From CALITV01 sp964415795 (GTDB taxonomy: Bacteria; UBP6; UBA1177; JAKLFG01), in the NCBI GenBank assembly GCA_964415795.1, contig CAYQBN010000011.1, forward strand, positions 1 through 64,000: DNA of 64,000 bases, given 5' to 3'. The position numbers and the translations under genes are program-made. Positions 30,235-40,613 of the stretch are shown here, piece after piece. The stretch's first letter is position 1. The number at the start of each line of letters is the position of its first letter. A model generated the notes under the pieces. That model was not told the DNA's origin and did not search any database. It saw only the letters and a list, made by a program, of their open reading frames with translations.

Positions 30235-32442
30235 TCATTTCGTAATCGCATAGATCGCCGCCGATCGCGGCAGAAGCGATATCTCAGCCACGCCTTTTTC
30301 TACCACTACCTCTTTCCCGCTGAGCGCATCACGGTATTTTCCCGTCGAGAGCGGTAGTTCGAGGAGCCGCGAGAAGAATTCATCGCTCCGATTGAAGAAA
30401 ACAAGTACGGTCTCTCCCCCATCGCTCATCATATAAGCCCATACTTCCGTTTCCCGAAGAACCGTGTTCCGCATCCCTTTCCAGAGTGCCGGATGCTCAT
30501 GACGAACCGAGGCAAGTTTTTTCACGAATGCAAGCGTTTCCTTTTGATGTTCATTCAACTCTTCACCAAAAATCATCATCCGCCGATTGTCAGGATCGTT
30601 AGCCCCCGGCATCCCAAACTCATCACCTTGATAGATAGTCGGAATGCCGGGGGAAGTGAAGAGGAAAACCCACGCAAGTCGTAATCTTTCATAAGGCAAC
30701 GATGTTTGCGGCGTTTCCGGTTCATTCTCCCAAACTCGCTCATGGGCCACGGCACCCCCTTGTGAAGTACCATCGAAATCGCCGTTGGCACTTGAAAGCG
30801 CACGACATAAATCGTGATTTCCTAGGAAGGTGGCCATCACTGCGTTGGGGTGATAGTCGCGCTGATAGCGGCCGTCATGGCTTTCGAGAAATGTCGCAAA
30901 TTCGTCAAGTCCCTCCGTCTCGGTGAGAAAACTGCGTGCCACATGATGGAAAAGGGGAAAATCGAACTGGCTGTCGAGCTTATCGGGGCCGAGATAAAAA
31001 CCGATCTCATCCCATCCGTAGTCTCCCGTGAAGGTTTCGCCGACCATGAAGAACGGGGTATCACCGACCACCGCCTCGCGCTCCACGAAATAACGGAGAG
31101 TCCTCACAAAGTCGAGATTCATGAGCCGCACGGCATCTATGCGAAACCCGTCCACATCGAAGGTGCGTATGAGCCACAGATAATGAGCGATGAGCGCATC
31201 CATCGCCTGAGGATTTCGGTGATCGATGTCAGGCAGGTAATCGGTGAACCAGCAGACCTCCGGCCGCTCCCATCCGCAGGTGTACCCCCCGAGCGCATTC
31301 GTGGGCAGCGCTTCCGGCGCCATATTGAACCAACCGTCGTAACGGTGAGTGCGCCAGAGCCAACTTTCCTCATGCACATGGTTGGGAACAATGTCGAACA
31401 GGACCCGAATCCCCCGCTCATGTGCCTTGACAATGAGTTCATGCAATTCAGACTCACTCCCAAAGTGCGGCTCTATCGGCGAAGCAAGATCGGGTATGGG
31501 CGTCAGATCGCTCCAACCGGTCGCAACGGGCCAATAGGCATGATAAGCGGCATAGAGGCGGGGGTCGTTCCCCATCCCTTTCCATGCCCTCTGGGTGTTG
31601 GCAAGTGGCGACGAGATCCAGATGGCCCTCACTCCCAGATCGGTAAAGTAACCTTCCTCGATCTTGCGAATGATGCCACGGAAATCGCCTCCCTGCCAAT
31701 TCGCCTTCGGAACGACTCCGTCTATCGGTCCATCGTTGGTCGCGTCACCGTTCACGAAGCGATCGGTCATCACCTGATAGATGATGGCCCCTTGCCAATC
31801 GAAGGGAGAAGACTCTATCCATACGGGAACGAAGATCGGGTCGGCAGCGAATCCCTCGGTATCGCGCACCGAGAAGACAACGGTATACTTCCCCGCGGTC
31901 AGGCCTGAAGCAACGATCGTGAAAAGCCGTTCCTTGCTGTTATACGACGGCTCGGCGACCCTTCCTCCTACGGTGACCACACTTTTTTCCAGATCAGGGC
32001 TGGCACCGCCGGCGCCGGGAACAAAACGCACCTGTACCGTAAGCGACGAATGGTCGGCAATCGACTTTCCGGCAAGTTCGAGCCGCGGATACCGACAGTC
32101 AGGAACAATAAGGCGACTGTAGCGTCGTCCGTTCTCGTATCGGGCGAGCGGATTGCGTGGGTCGTTCATCCACGTGTCCGCCCTCTTCTCATACAACGCA
32201 TAGGCGTAGTCACCGGGAAGAAGAAAGATTTCCGCCTCCCAACGGCCATTCCGATAGATCATCGGCGTCGAAAGATCCCACCGGTTGAACGATCCGCGCA
32301 CATACCACTCGTCTGTCGCACTCCCTTCAAGAACAAGAAGAACTCCGCCGCAGGATGCCATACCGACATCCTTTTCCTGATGGCACGAAACGATCGTGAA
32401 GGAAAAGAGGGAACTGAAAAGCAAAACGGAAAGAAGACGCAT
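30235..32442 (-). CDS. GH13 alpha-amylase-family lipoprotein
   Basis: The 735-residue protein has lipobox IVSC. An early-set module resembling CBM48/AMPK (WYVRGSFNRWDLS, LLPGDYAYALY) precedes a GH13 barrel with the conserved regions DIVPNHVH, DGFRIDAVR (nucleophile Asp), GETFTG (acid Glu) and FLGNHD. A C-terminal beta domain closes the protein. It probably degrades starch or glycogen-like glucans at the cell surface. The ATG at 32442 has only a weak ribosome-binding site. It lies 54 bases downstream of the DUF11-type gene. Confidence 0.9.
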   Translation of the reverse strand: MRLLSVLLFSSLFSFTIVSCHQEKDVGMASCGGVLLVLEGSATDEWYVRGSFNRWDLSTPMIYRNGRWEAEIFLLPGDYAYALYEKRADTWMNDPRNPLARYENGRRYSRLIVPDCRYPRLELAGKSIADHSSLTVQVRFVPGAGGASPDLEKSVVTVGGRVAEPSYNSKERLFTIVASGLTAGKYTVVFSVRDTEGFAADPIFVPVWIESSPFDWQGAIIYQVMTDRFVNGDATNDGPIDGVVPKANWQGGDFRGIIRKIEEGYFTDLGVRAIWISSPLANTQRAWKGMGNDPRLYAAYHAYWPVATGWSDLTPIPDLASPIEPHFGSESELHELIVKAHERGIRVLFDIVPNHVHEESWLWRTHRYDGWFNMAPEALPTNALGGYTCGWERPEVCWFTDYLPDIDHRNPQAMDALIAHYLWLIRTFDVDGFRIDAVRLMNLDFVRTLRYFVEREAVVGDTPFFMVGETFTGDYGWDEIGFYLGPDKLDSQFDFPLFHHVARSFLTETEGLDEFATFLESHDGRYQRDYHPNAVMATFLGNHDLCRALSSANGDFDGTSQGGAVAHERVWENEPETPQTSLPYERLRLAWVFLFTSPGIPTIYQGDEFGMPGANDPDNRRMMIFGEELNEHQKETLAFVKKLASVRHEHPALWKGMRNTVLRETEVWAYMMSDGGETVLVFFNRSDEFFSRLLELPLSTGKYRDALSGKEVVVEKGVAEISLLPRSAAIYAITK

Positions 32443-32496
32443 CAGAGAGACCCGATCAATAAAGAACAGGAACAGATCCCTAGAAGAGGAGAAGAA

Positions 32497-35400
32497 TCAG
32501 CGGTCACCCGACAGGCGCCGCGATGCCATAAGGAGAAGAAGACTCAGCAGCACCGCAAAGATCGCCGAGGTGGCGCTCGCGCTTCCGGAACCTACCACAC
32601 TACACCCGCAACCACCACCATTTTCATCCGTAACGACCGCACAGTTCGGATCGTTGGGATCCGTGCAGGCTTGGAATTCTTTGGAGGTGATCGGAAGTTT
32701 GAACACGGTGACATTCGAGTCGAGCGAAACCTGTTTGACCTGAATGCGCCCCTTCTGGCTACCCGAGAGGTCGAAATCAGCCTTGAGCACAAGGGATTTT
32801 TCCTCGTCGGCGCCATAAGAGAGCGGCTGGCTTAAGGTAAGGGTAAGGTTGGGCTCACCCTTCGTTCCACTTCCCTCTGCAAGTTTCTGCTCCCCGGTAT
32901 CGACCAGACCGTTACCGTTCGCATCGAGCCACAGGGAAACACCTTGGAGTCCCTCGCCGAACAACACGGCACCGCTGGGTACAGAAAGGGAGAGCGTCTT
33001 GAGCTTGTTCGCATCTCCCTTTGCCTTCGTACGGAGATGAAGCACCGGAATGTCGCTGTTTATCTCCTGCAGCGTAGCGGGCACCGCAGGATCCTTTTCG
33101 CCGCGGGTGACAATGAAGGACTTACTGTCGGGCTCGAAGATGAATTCGGCGAACGATACCGGATTAGTGCTCGTGACCGAGCCCTCGTTCTCGTCTACCT
33201 CGAACGCAGCGGCGCCCTCGAGCCGTCCTTGGAAGGAGGTGTTCGGCGCAACCGAAGCGGACGAGACCGATGCGTCGGCGACGATAAGGAAATAGTGGGT
33301 GGTGTTCTCAAAGAAGTCCCGTTTTGTCGAGAGGAGATCGAAGGTCGCATAGTTGGCGCTGAGCGTCGCCGTTTCAGAGACGACCGGCTCCGATCCCTCG
33401 GCCACACCGTTCCCATTCTGATCGTGGACCAGTTTGAGATTCGCGAGCGTCACCGTTTGCTCTTTCTCGAAGCGTACCTTGACCCGATTTACCTTGAAAG
33501 TGCAGTCGGTCTTGTCGCTTCCCGTCTTACCGATGAGAGAAAACTGGCCAATGACAAGACTGTTTCTGGGATTCGGAATGACGATGTACTCGATGGGGCT
33601 GTTCTTGCCGAGTGCGAACTCTATCTCGGCGCTGGTGGTCGAACAAGATGTCGGCGTATCGGCATCGGTGCCACTGTCTACATCGGTAACCGGCGTATCG
33701 GCATCCCACGGTCCGCCGCAGGGAGAAAGATCCATCTGCTCACAGGTCGCCAGCGACTGACAGGTCCCCGAGTGGAGCTTCAGGGGAACGGAGTTATTGG
33801 TCTTATACGGTTTCGATGAAGTTGCCGCATCGCCGATGAGCGCAAGGTTCTCGATAACGGCATTCTTAGGAAGGTCGTCTACCGGTTTCACCTTCCAGCG
33901 TACCATGCGCCGGTCATGATCACCCGCGCACTCGGCCGCTGTATTCTCACAATAGTTCATTTGTTCAGCAACCTGATACCACTGAGCAAGGGGGAATTCG
34001 CCACCCGGACCGTCAGGAATGACCTGCCAATCTTCACCGATCCAGTTGCCGTGCTCATCCTCATGAATTTTCGTAGCGATCTGTGTGGTTCCCGGAACAT
34101 ATTTCACATACTGTGAAAGCGTGTCGCTGACCTTCACATTGGTAACGATATCGTCCCCCCAGTTCTGTATCTTTAGGTAATAGATGTATTCTTGCGTAAA
34201 GCAGACGGCATTCTTCTCGTTCTCGGGGACACAGGCGCAAAAACCTTTTTCCGCCACATCCTCAGGATGCCCCTGATGTGCCGGGATGTCATAGTTCCCC
34301 GCTCGCGTATCGTGACTGAGGATCAGGAAATTGGTAAGTACCCAATCTTGGTTGGCGTTCAATTGCAAAGTGATCTGTTGACCACCTTTGAAAAATTGGT
34401 TCGCCCACTTGGCATCAACTGCCTGATCGATGTAAAAGGTATCTACATCGATACCATATTCCATTGTGTTGGTATCTATGTTGGGCGGCGTCCCGCCGAG
34501 ACAAGTCTCCCCAGCGAGGGCATCGAAGCCGTATTCCGACGATATCGAGTTGAATATCTCGGTATAATAAAAGGGCTGCCCCATATTGTTATATTCGGCG
34601 AGGTAGTTGCACGAATTGAACAACTGCTCGAAATTGACGCCGTCTCCCTTTATCTGCAACGACTCGGGGATCATCGAGGTCGTCGTATTGACAAGACCGG
34701 GGTCCCCTTCATTGACCATGAGCGTAAGGCGAATTGCCGGCTTGTCGGGGAACTCGAACCCGGTGATCTGAATCATCGATGTTTCGTGGAAGTATCCCTT
34801 GAAGCCGTCATAAATGTACAGTTTCTTTGGCGTCACTTCGGCCGACACATAAACGAGAATAATGGCCCAACTCGATACCATGGTCGAAGAACTGACATAG
34901 ATGTCGTCTTTGGTACAGTCGAGCCCGGACACCGTATAGGTACCGTAGAGTGACATACCGTCCACCGTTCCGTCCGACAGCCCGAGCGAACGACCCGTCT
35001 CCTGTAGTTGCTTGAAGAAGTTCGTAACANNNNNNNNNNNNNNNNNNNNNNNNNNNNNNAACGCGGTAGGTAAAATAACCTCGATCGCCGCTCGTATCGC
35101 TCTTTATTTCAGCGCCGAATTCGAAATCCTGCGCATCGGAAAGACGCGATTGCCGCCCAACCACATCGAGTCCTTTGTTCATCGCCGGCTCGGAGTTATG
35201 CTCGAAATCAAGTCTGATGACATTGTCGGTAAAGTCGTTGAGCTTTGCGACCGGCTGAGCGCCGCTCCACACGATGAAGGCGCGTTCGATCTGGGCATCC
35301 AGCGGGACCTTCGTCATGTCGAGCACATAGGCGGATGAATCGAGACAATCGTCCGCCTGTGGATTGTAAAGTCCACCGCTATAGTCATTGCTCGTATCCT

Positions 35401-35569
35401 TGTTCGACAAAAGCGACTTGAACATGACCCAATAGGAGTAGGCACCTTCCTCCCACTTGAGCTCCTCGCCCCGGTACACGGCGACATTGGGACCTATCTC
35501 CTTTGCCGTACCCCACAACGGGACCAGCAAGAGAACAAGCACACACGCCTTAGCAATGATAACATTCAT
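32497..35569 (-). CDS. Giant surface protein with DUF11-like domain and MYXO-CTERM tail (split by assembly gap)
   Basis: One gene read across the N-run at 35030-35059. It starts with a signal peptide (VLVLLLVPLWGTA), continues to GYFTYRV before the gap and resumes at VTNFFKQLQE after it in another frame. The later part includes a DUF11-like region (YYLKIQNWGDDIVTNVKVSDTL), an Asp/Thr-rich linker and repeated beta modules. It ends with GCGCSVVGSG, a hydrophobic helix (FAVLLSLLLLM) and ASRRL, the MYXO-CTERM layout for surface sorting. It is a paralogue of the gene at 35621-38653. The function is probably adhesive or structural; that is inference. Confidence 0.8.
35030..35059. other. Assembly gap (30 N)
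   Basis: Thirty undefined bases lie inside the DUF11-type gene. The reading frame before and after differs by one base, so the true gap length is not 30. Alignment with the paralogue downstream (TYRKDISSFF versus TYRV and VTNFF) suggests one missing residue and about two missing bases. Confidence 0.95.
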
Positions 35570-35620
35570 GGATTTACCTCACGATTATCAGGTTGATTGT
35601 TCATCGAAAATCCCGTTTCG

Positions 35621-38600
35621 CTACCATCCGATGACCGAGCATCCGCATCCATCGGACTTTGGTTCGACCCCATCCCCGTCGGTCGTCGGCATGGAAGTGT
35701 TGAAGATCTTTGAATAGACCGGCAAGCCTTCGACCCTCTTGGAAGTGTTCTGGACCAGCACCCCGCCACGCTGTACCATGATCTGAGCTCCGGCGGTGGA
35801 GAGCTGGGACTCGGGGACCTTACTCAGATCACAATTGACGACGAGGAATATCTCTTCACCGGTGTCGTAGTCGAGCAGGCTGCTGAGTGCCTCTCCCTCG
35901 AAGGTCACGGAATTCGGATCGTCGAAAGAGGTCGCCTGCGCGATCGGTTCACCGTCCGGAAGACCGTCGCCGTTGGTGTCGAGATACAACGAGACCGACC
36001 GGATACCGTCCTTTCCACCGAAGGGAATATGACCGTCAACTGCACTGACGATGATCCTCATGACCTTGTTGGGGGCATCCATCGCCTTCGTACGAAGCTG
36101 CAGCATCGGAATATCCTGACGCAATTGGTCCGGAGAAGGAACCTTCGGATCGTTCATTCCCTTCGTAACGATGAAGTAATTCGCCGTCGGTTCGATCTGG
36201 AAGGTCGCAAACGGTAGCGGATCGCCATCCACATAGGGCTCGCCGGCATCGGTGAATGAGAAGCTCGATTTATTCTCGATGAGCAGGTTGAAAGTCGCCC
36301 CGTTCGGCACCTGCGTAGTGGTGTAACCGGGGGTCCCCAGCACGATGAAATAATGCCATTGTTTACCGGCAAAACGATACTTGCTTCTATCAAGGACAAA
36401 ATATTCGACCGATCCGGTCGAGGAAACGGATGTCCCCACGACCTCCTCGTCAGCGTCGAATATACCGTTGGCATTTCGGTCGTGGACGATCTTGAGATCG
36501 CCGACCGTTATCTTGGTGTCTTTTTTGTCCACTTTGATGTGAACAGAGACAAAGTTGTAGTATTTGCTCTCATCGCAGTTGTCCGAGCGGATCCTGAACT
36601 GGGCGAGCAGGAGGTTCTGGGCACCGGCGGGAACGATGATCGGCATCGCTTCGTTTTCCGGGGAGTTGCCTCCCTCCTCATAGGTGATCGTCGCATTGAG
36701 ACAGGTCTGAGTCTTGTCCGGTTTGCAGGTGTAATCATTCTCAGAATACTGGGAATCGGTCTCCGTATCGCAGACATACCCCGATTCGCACGGCTTCGTT
36801 TCGTCACACTCATGGGCAACGCACTTATTGATGCCGCCGCAGTCTTCAAGCCCCGGCTCAGGACACAACGCTGCTTCGACACAAGTCCCGAGACGAAGGC
36901 TCAGATCGAAGTTTGTGTTGGTGTAATAAGCATCGGAACTTCCCTGCTCCTTGATCAGGGCATGATTCGGAATGATGGTGTTCTTGGGAAGGTCCGGCTT
37001 CGGCACTACCTTGAATCGGATGAGGCGGGTATCCTTGCAATAAAGTGTGTTCTGGTTGCAGACCTCCATCTTGTCGGCAACCTTGTAGCCTTCTCCAGAA
37101 AGCGGGAATTTGCTGTTCGGATCGTTGTCATTTCCCGCCTTATCCGGAATCGGGACCCAGCAGGTGCCGTTCCCTTGTTCATCGAACTCGGAGGCCATTT
37201 CGGTAGTACCGGGAACATAGGTAACTTGGGATGGAAGATCGTCGATGACCACCACATTCATCGCATCGTTGGTACCCCAGTTCTGGACCTTGATAAGATA
37301 GTACATTGGTCGGTTGGCACAGAAGGAATCGGCAGGATCCTCGTTCTTACGACACGAGCAGAAATGTTTCTCACGGCCATACGGCCACGAGGTGGCCTCC
37401 GGTGGAATATCGAACGCCGGCGTCTTGGTGTCTATCGAAACGAGAAGATAATTCGTCAGAATAGCATCTTGGTTGACCGAAAGCGTCACATTGAGGCTCG
37501 TTCCTCCGAGCGCAAGATGTTCCTGTAAATTGACATCGTCTTCTGAATCAAGCAGGAAGGTGTCGGCATCTATACCAAAAAAGGTGGGGCCGCTGGTCAC
37601 GCCGGTCACACACATAAGGTCAACCTGATCCGGATTCCAGCCGTAGAGCGACGAATTCGAGTTATACACCTCGTAACTCATAGTTTCGTTCACATACGGG
37701 TTGCACTCATTGGTGAGCAGATAGTTACTCGTCGCATTAGGCCCGCGGATGTAAATGAGTTCAGGAGGCAAGGTCGCCTTAACGAGCGCCGGGTCACCCT
37801 CGGCGATCATGTTCATGACGCGGACGATCGGTTTGCGTGGCAGTTCAAATCCACTCACGGTTGCTGTTGTCGTCTCTCCCTGCGACCATGCAAAACCGGG
37901 ATAAAAATATATTTTCTTAGCCCGAATCTGTTGGGATTTGTACACCATAAGAATAGACCAGTTAGAAACCATTGTGGTATTGCAAAGGTAGATCTCGTCA
38001 TTCGTACAATCGAGACCACTTACCGTATAGGTTCCGTGAAGCGCGACGCCATCCAACAACGGGGTTTCACTGTTCCGGTTATCGTCGAATATTTTTTGGA
38101 AAAAAGAAGAGATGTCCTTTCGATAAGTAAAATAGGCAACCTCCCTATTCACCTTGGTACCAGGACTTGTTTCAGAACACCCTACACTCACATCGCTGGT
38201 AAATCTGATACTCTGGAATTCGAACTCGTTCGAGGTATCCCCGAGCATCCGAGGTGCGTCGCCCGCGATAATATCCTCCTCATATGTATAGCCATCGCTC
38301 CGAGAAAATTTCAGATGCACCGCGTTGTCGGTCGGTTCGTTGAACTTGTTGGGGTCTACCGCTCCCATCCAGACGAGGTAGGCCTTGATGACCATCGCAT
38401 CTTCCGGTGTGTAAATGCTGTTGAGTTCGAATGAACTTTGCTCGATACAGGTGTCTCCTTGCCGGTTGGTGGTCTCTCCGGAAAGGGTGCGTTGGTCGTC
38501 GATGAGCGAGTTGAACATGACGAAGAAATCGTTGCCGCCCTCTTCCCACTTCTCGTAGGGATCCCCTCCGATGAGAGTGCCTTCCGCACCCCAGATCGGG

Positions 38601-38653
38601 AAAGAGAAAGCGAGGATACAACAAACCGAAAAAACATGGAATACTTTGGCCAT
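35621..38653 (-). CDS. Giant surface protein, DUF11-like, with short GCGCSVIGW tail
   Basis: The 1010-residue protein starts at ATG 38653 with GGAGG five bases upstream; earlier in-frame starts lack a site. It has a signal peptide (FHVFSVCCILAFSFPIWGA). It then shows the same succession as its paralogue at 32497-35569: WEEGGNDFFVMFNS, FTYRKDISSFFQK, GTYTVSGLDC and a DUF11-like region (YYLIKVQNWGTNDAMNVVVIDDL). A Cys-rich EGF-like insert (ECDETKPCESGYVCD) follows. It ends SDGCGCSVIGW, which has the GCGCS start of MYXO-CTERM but no helix. The two genes are tandem with a 51-base gap. The role is unknown. Confidence 0.85.
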   Translation of the reverse strand: MAKVFHVFSVCCILAFSFPIWGAEGTLIGGDPYEKWEEGGNDFFVMFNSLIDDQRTLSGETTNRQGDTCIEQSSFELNSIYTPEDAMVIKAYLVWMGAVDPNKFNEPTDNAVHLKFSRSDGYTYEEDIIAGDAPRMLGDTSNEFEFQSIRFTSDVSVGCSETSPGTKVNREVAYFTYRKDISSFFQKIFDDNRNSETPLLDGVALHGTYTVSGLDCTNDEIYLCNTTMVSNWSILMVYKSQQIRAKKIYFYPGFAWSQGETTTATVSGFELPRKPIVRVMNMIAEGDPALVKATLPPELIYIRGPNATSNYLLTNECNPYVNETMSYEVYNSNSSLYGWNPDQVDLMCVTGVTSGPTFFGIDADTFLLDSEDDVNLQEHLALGGTSLNVTLSVNQDAILTNYLLVSIDTKTPAFDIPPEATSWPYGREKHFCSCRKNEDPADSFCANRPMYYLIKVQNWGTNDAMNVVVIDDLPSQVTYVPGTTEMASEFDEQGNGTCWVPIPDKAGNDNDPNSKFPLSGEGYKVADKMEVCNQNTLYCKDTRLIRFKVVPKPDLPKNTIIPNHALIKEQGSSDAYYTNTNFDLSLRLGTCVEAALCPEPGLEDCGGINKCVAHECDETKPCESGYVCDTETDSQYSENDYTCKPDKTQTCLNATITYEEGGNSPENEAMPIIVPAGAQNLLLAQFRIRSDNCDESKYYNFVSVHIKVDKKDTKITVGDLKIVHDRNANGIFDADEEVVGTSVSSTGSVEYFVLDRSKYRFAGKQWHYFIVLGTPGYTTTQVPNGATFNLLIENKSSFSFTDAGEPYVDGDPLPFATFQIEPTANYFIVTKGMNDPKVPSPDQLRQDIPMLQLRTKAMDAPNKVMRIIVSAVDGHIPFGGKDGIRSVSLYLDTNGDGLPDGEPIAQATSFDDPNSVTFEGEALSSLLDYDTGEEIFLVVNCDLSKVPESQLSTAGAQIMVQRGGVLVQNTSKRVEGLPVYSKIFNTSMPTTDGDGVEPKSDGCGCSVIGW

Positions 38654-38704
38654 CAATGCCTCCATCAGCGATATTCGTCCGACACGATCGTCCACCAAAG
38701 GAGC

Positions 38705-38733
38705 ATTAGAGCATTTCACCACGAAAAAATCAA
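38705..38733 (-). promoter_or_regulatory. Promoter for the DUF11-type surface protein genes
   Basis: On the minus strand TTGATT (38733-38728) and TCTAAT (38710-38705) are 17 bases apart, 52 bases before the ATG at 38653. Confidence 0.5.
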
Positions 38734-38829
38734 GAGGAATCTCTTCGTAGCACAACTTTTCCTCATCTCGAGTTCACCGTCCCATGACCTTCCTCTTGCC
38801 ACCAGTCAACTATGTTGAAGAGAAAAACC

Positions 38830-38857
38830 TTGACGGAATGGTTTCTCTGGATATAGT
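38830..38857 (+). promoter_or_regulatory. Promoter for rplU-rpmA
   Basis: TTGACG (38830-38835) and TATAGT (38852-38857) are 16 bases apart, 42 bases before the rplU start. The promoter before the lipoprotein at 41565 has the same spacing and -10 hexamer. Confidence 0.65.
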
Positions 38858-38898
38858 AAACGCTCGATTTCGAGTTTTCATACCGGAAGGAGTATATG

Positions 38899-39213
38899 AT
38901 GTACGCTGTGGTCAACTTCGGAGGGCAGCAGATAAAAGCCGTCCCGGGAGAGAAGGTCTTTGTGGATGCCCAACACAAAGAAACAGGGACCGTTTTTGAG
39001 AAGAACGAGGTGATGCTCATCGCCGATGGCGACACGGTCCTCGTAGGGAAACCCTATATCCCCAGCGCTTCGGTGAAGTTCGAGGTCCTCGACAACTTCA
39101 AGGGGAAAAAGGTGATGGTCTTCAAAAAGAAACGCCGCAAGGGCTACCGGCGGCACAAGAGCCATCGTGCACTGGTTACCGCGTTGAAGGTGGTGGAGAT
39201 CGTGAGGAAGTGA
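38899..39213 (+). CDS. rplU: Ribosomal protein bL21
   Basis: The 104-residue protein begins MYAVVNFGGQQIKAVPGEKVFV and ends with a basic stretch (KKRRKGYRRHKSHRALVT), as in bL21 of the 50S subunit, which contacts 23S rRNA. The ATG at 38899 has AAGGAG six bases upstream; the preceding ATG at 38896 would be only three bases from it. It precedes rpmA by 28 bases, the usual order. Confidence 0.95.
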   Translation: MYAVVNFGGQQIKAVPGEKVFVDAQHKETGTVFEKNEVMLIADGDTVLVGKPYIPSASVKFEVLDNFKGKKVMVFKKKRRKGYRRHKSHRALVTALKVVEIVRK

Positions 39214-39241
39214 CCTACTATCAGAATAAGGAGTAAGCGCT

Positions 39242-39514
39242 ATGACCTCCAAGAGAACGAGCGGACGCAACGGACGCAACAGTCCGGGACAGCGTCGCGG
39301 CATAAAGAAGTTCGGCGGAGAGACCGTGCGAGCCGGGAACATCATCGTGCGCCAGTGCGGCACGAAGTGGCATCCCGGAGAAAATGTCGGCATGGGATCC
39401 GATTATACCTTGTTCGCTCTCGTTGACGGAACGGTCAGATACCAGACCTACCGCCGCCACGGTCACGAGAAGACACGGGTTCATGTCGATCCTCTCGCGG
39501 CGGGCGCAAAGTAG
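39242..39514 (+). CDS. rpmA: Ribosomal protein bL27
   Basis: The 90-residue protein shows the bL27 signature GQRRGIKKFGGETVRAGNIIVRQ and the following HPGENVGMGSDYTLFALVDG. Its N-terminus MTSKRTSGRNGRNSP is longer in Ser/Arg than the common MAHKKAGG form, and carries no Firmicute-type cleavage sequence. The N-terminal tail reaches the peptidyl transferase centre in the 50S subunit. It forms an operon with rplU and ends 25 bases before a terminator hairpin. Confidence 0.95.
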   Translation: MTSKRTSGRNGRNSPGQRRGIKKFGGETVRAGNIIVRQCGTKWHPGENVGMGSDYTLFALVDGTVRYQTYRRHGHEKTRVHVDPLAAGAK

Positions 39515-39539
39515 ACCGGATGTTCGATAGGAAATGCGA

Positions 39540-39567
39540 GGAGCAGCCGCGGCTGCTCCTTTTTTTT
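39540..39567 (+). terminator. Intrinsic terminator after rpmA
   Basis: GGAGCAGCC (39540-39548) pairs with GGCTGCTCC (39551-39559) around GC, followed by eight T. It is a strong Rho-independent hairpin. It lies only 20 bases before the obgE start. Confidence 0.85.
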
Positions 39568-39587
39568 GCTCATCGAGGTCTTCGTCG

Positions 39588-40613
39588 ATGAAATTCGTTG
39601 ATGAGACGACTGTGCTGGTTCGCGCGGGGAACGGGGGTCCCGGAGCGATCAGTTTCCTTCGTGAGAAATACATCCCGTTCGGCGGTCCCGACGGAGGAGA
39701 CGGGGGACGTGGGGGTGATGTAATTGTAATCGCAGACGAGAACTTAGGTACCCTTTACGATATCCGTTTCAAACGAGAGATTCGCGCCGGAGATGGCGCA
39801 CCGGGCATGGGAAAGAACATGTTCGGCCGCGCCGGTGAGGAGGCCGTTATCCGCGTTCCGCCAGGAACGCTCGTGATCGACGAAAAGACCGGCGAGGTTA
39901 TCGCCGATCTCGTCACTCATGGACAGTCCTGCATCGTCGCGCGGGGAGGACGCGGTGGGCAAGGTAACGCTCGTTTCAAGAACGCACGCCGACAAGCACC
40001 CAAGATCGCTCAACCGGGCGAACCGGGCGAAACGCGTCTCATTCGTCTCTCGCTCAAACTGATCGCCGATGTCGGCGTCATAGGCTTCCCGTCGGTCGGA
40101 AAGTCGACCCTCATTTCGGTCATATCCAACGCCCGCCCCAAGATCGCCGACTACCCCTTCACGACTCTCGTCCCCAACCTTGGCATCGTCGAAGGCTCTC
40201 ATTTTCAATCCTATGTGGTCGCCGACATTCCCGGTATCATCGAGGGAGCACATGCTGGGGCAGGGCTCGGACTTCGCTTCTTACGCCATATCGAACGCAC
40301 GCGGCTACTTCTCCATCTCTTCGAGATAACACCGGCACGGAGGTCCCCTCTCGAAGACATCGCGATCCTCAACCGAGAACTCGCGCTTTTCAGTGAGGAC
40401 CTCGCCCGGAAAGAGCAGGTATATGTTCTAACCAAGTGCGACCTCTATGGACCAGAAGAACAGAAGACAAGGGAAGAAATCACCTCTTTCTTACGGGGAA
40501 AACCGTTCTTCGAGATAAGCGCCGCCACGGGCCACGGCGTTAAGCAACTTCTAAATTTCGTCGGACAAAAGATCGCCGACTACCGCTCTCGGGAAAGAAA
40601 CGGGAAAACCTAA
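39588..40613 (+). CDS. obgE: GTPase Obg/CgtA
   Basis: The 341-residue protein has the N-terminal glycine-rich OBG fold (AGNGGPGAISFLREKYIPFGG...GGDGGRGGDV) and a G domain with GFPSVGKST (G1), FTTLVPNLGIV (G2), DIPGIIEGAHAGAGLG (G3) and TKCD (G4). No C-terminal OCT domain is present. ObgE acts in late 50S ribosome assembly and stress control. The ATG at 39588 has a weak GAGGT site. It follows the rpmA terminator, so its expression may need readthrough or its own promoter, which I could not find. Confidence 0.95.
   Translation: MKFVDETTVLVRAGNGGPGAISFLREKYIPFGGPDGGDGGRGGDVIVIADENLGTLYDIRFKREIRAGDGAPGMGKNMFGRAGEEAVIRVPPGTLVIDEKTGEVIADLVTHGQSCIVARGGRGGQGNARFKNARRQAPKIAQPGEPGETRLIRLSLKLIADVGVIGFPSVGKSTLISVISNARPKIADYPFTTLVPNLGIVEGSHFQSYVVADIPGIIEGAHAGAGLGLRFLRHIERTRLLLHLFEITPARRSPLEDIAILNRELALFSEDLARKEQVYVLTKCDLYGPEEQKTREEITSFLRGKPFFEISAATGHGVKQLLNFVGQKIADYRSRERNGKT

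Noticed and set aside
32497..34965. Reading the DUF11-type gene as two genes or a frameshifted pseudogene
   Set aside because: The frame change coincides exactly with the N-run, and the paralogue shows the parts belong together.
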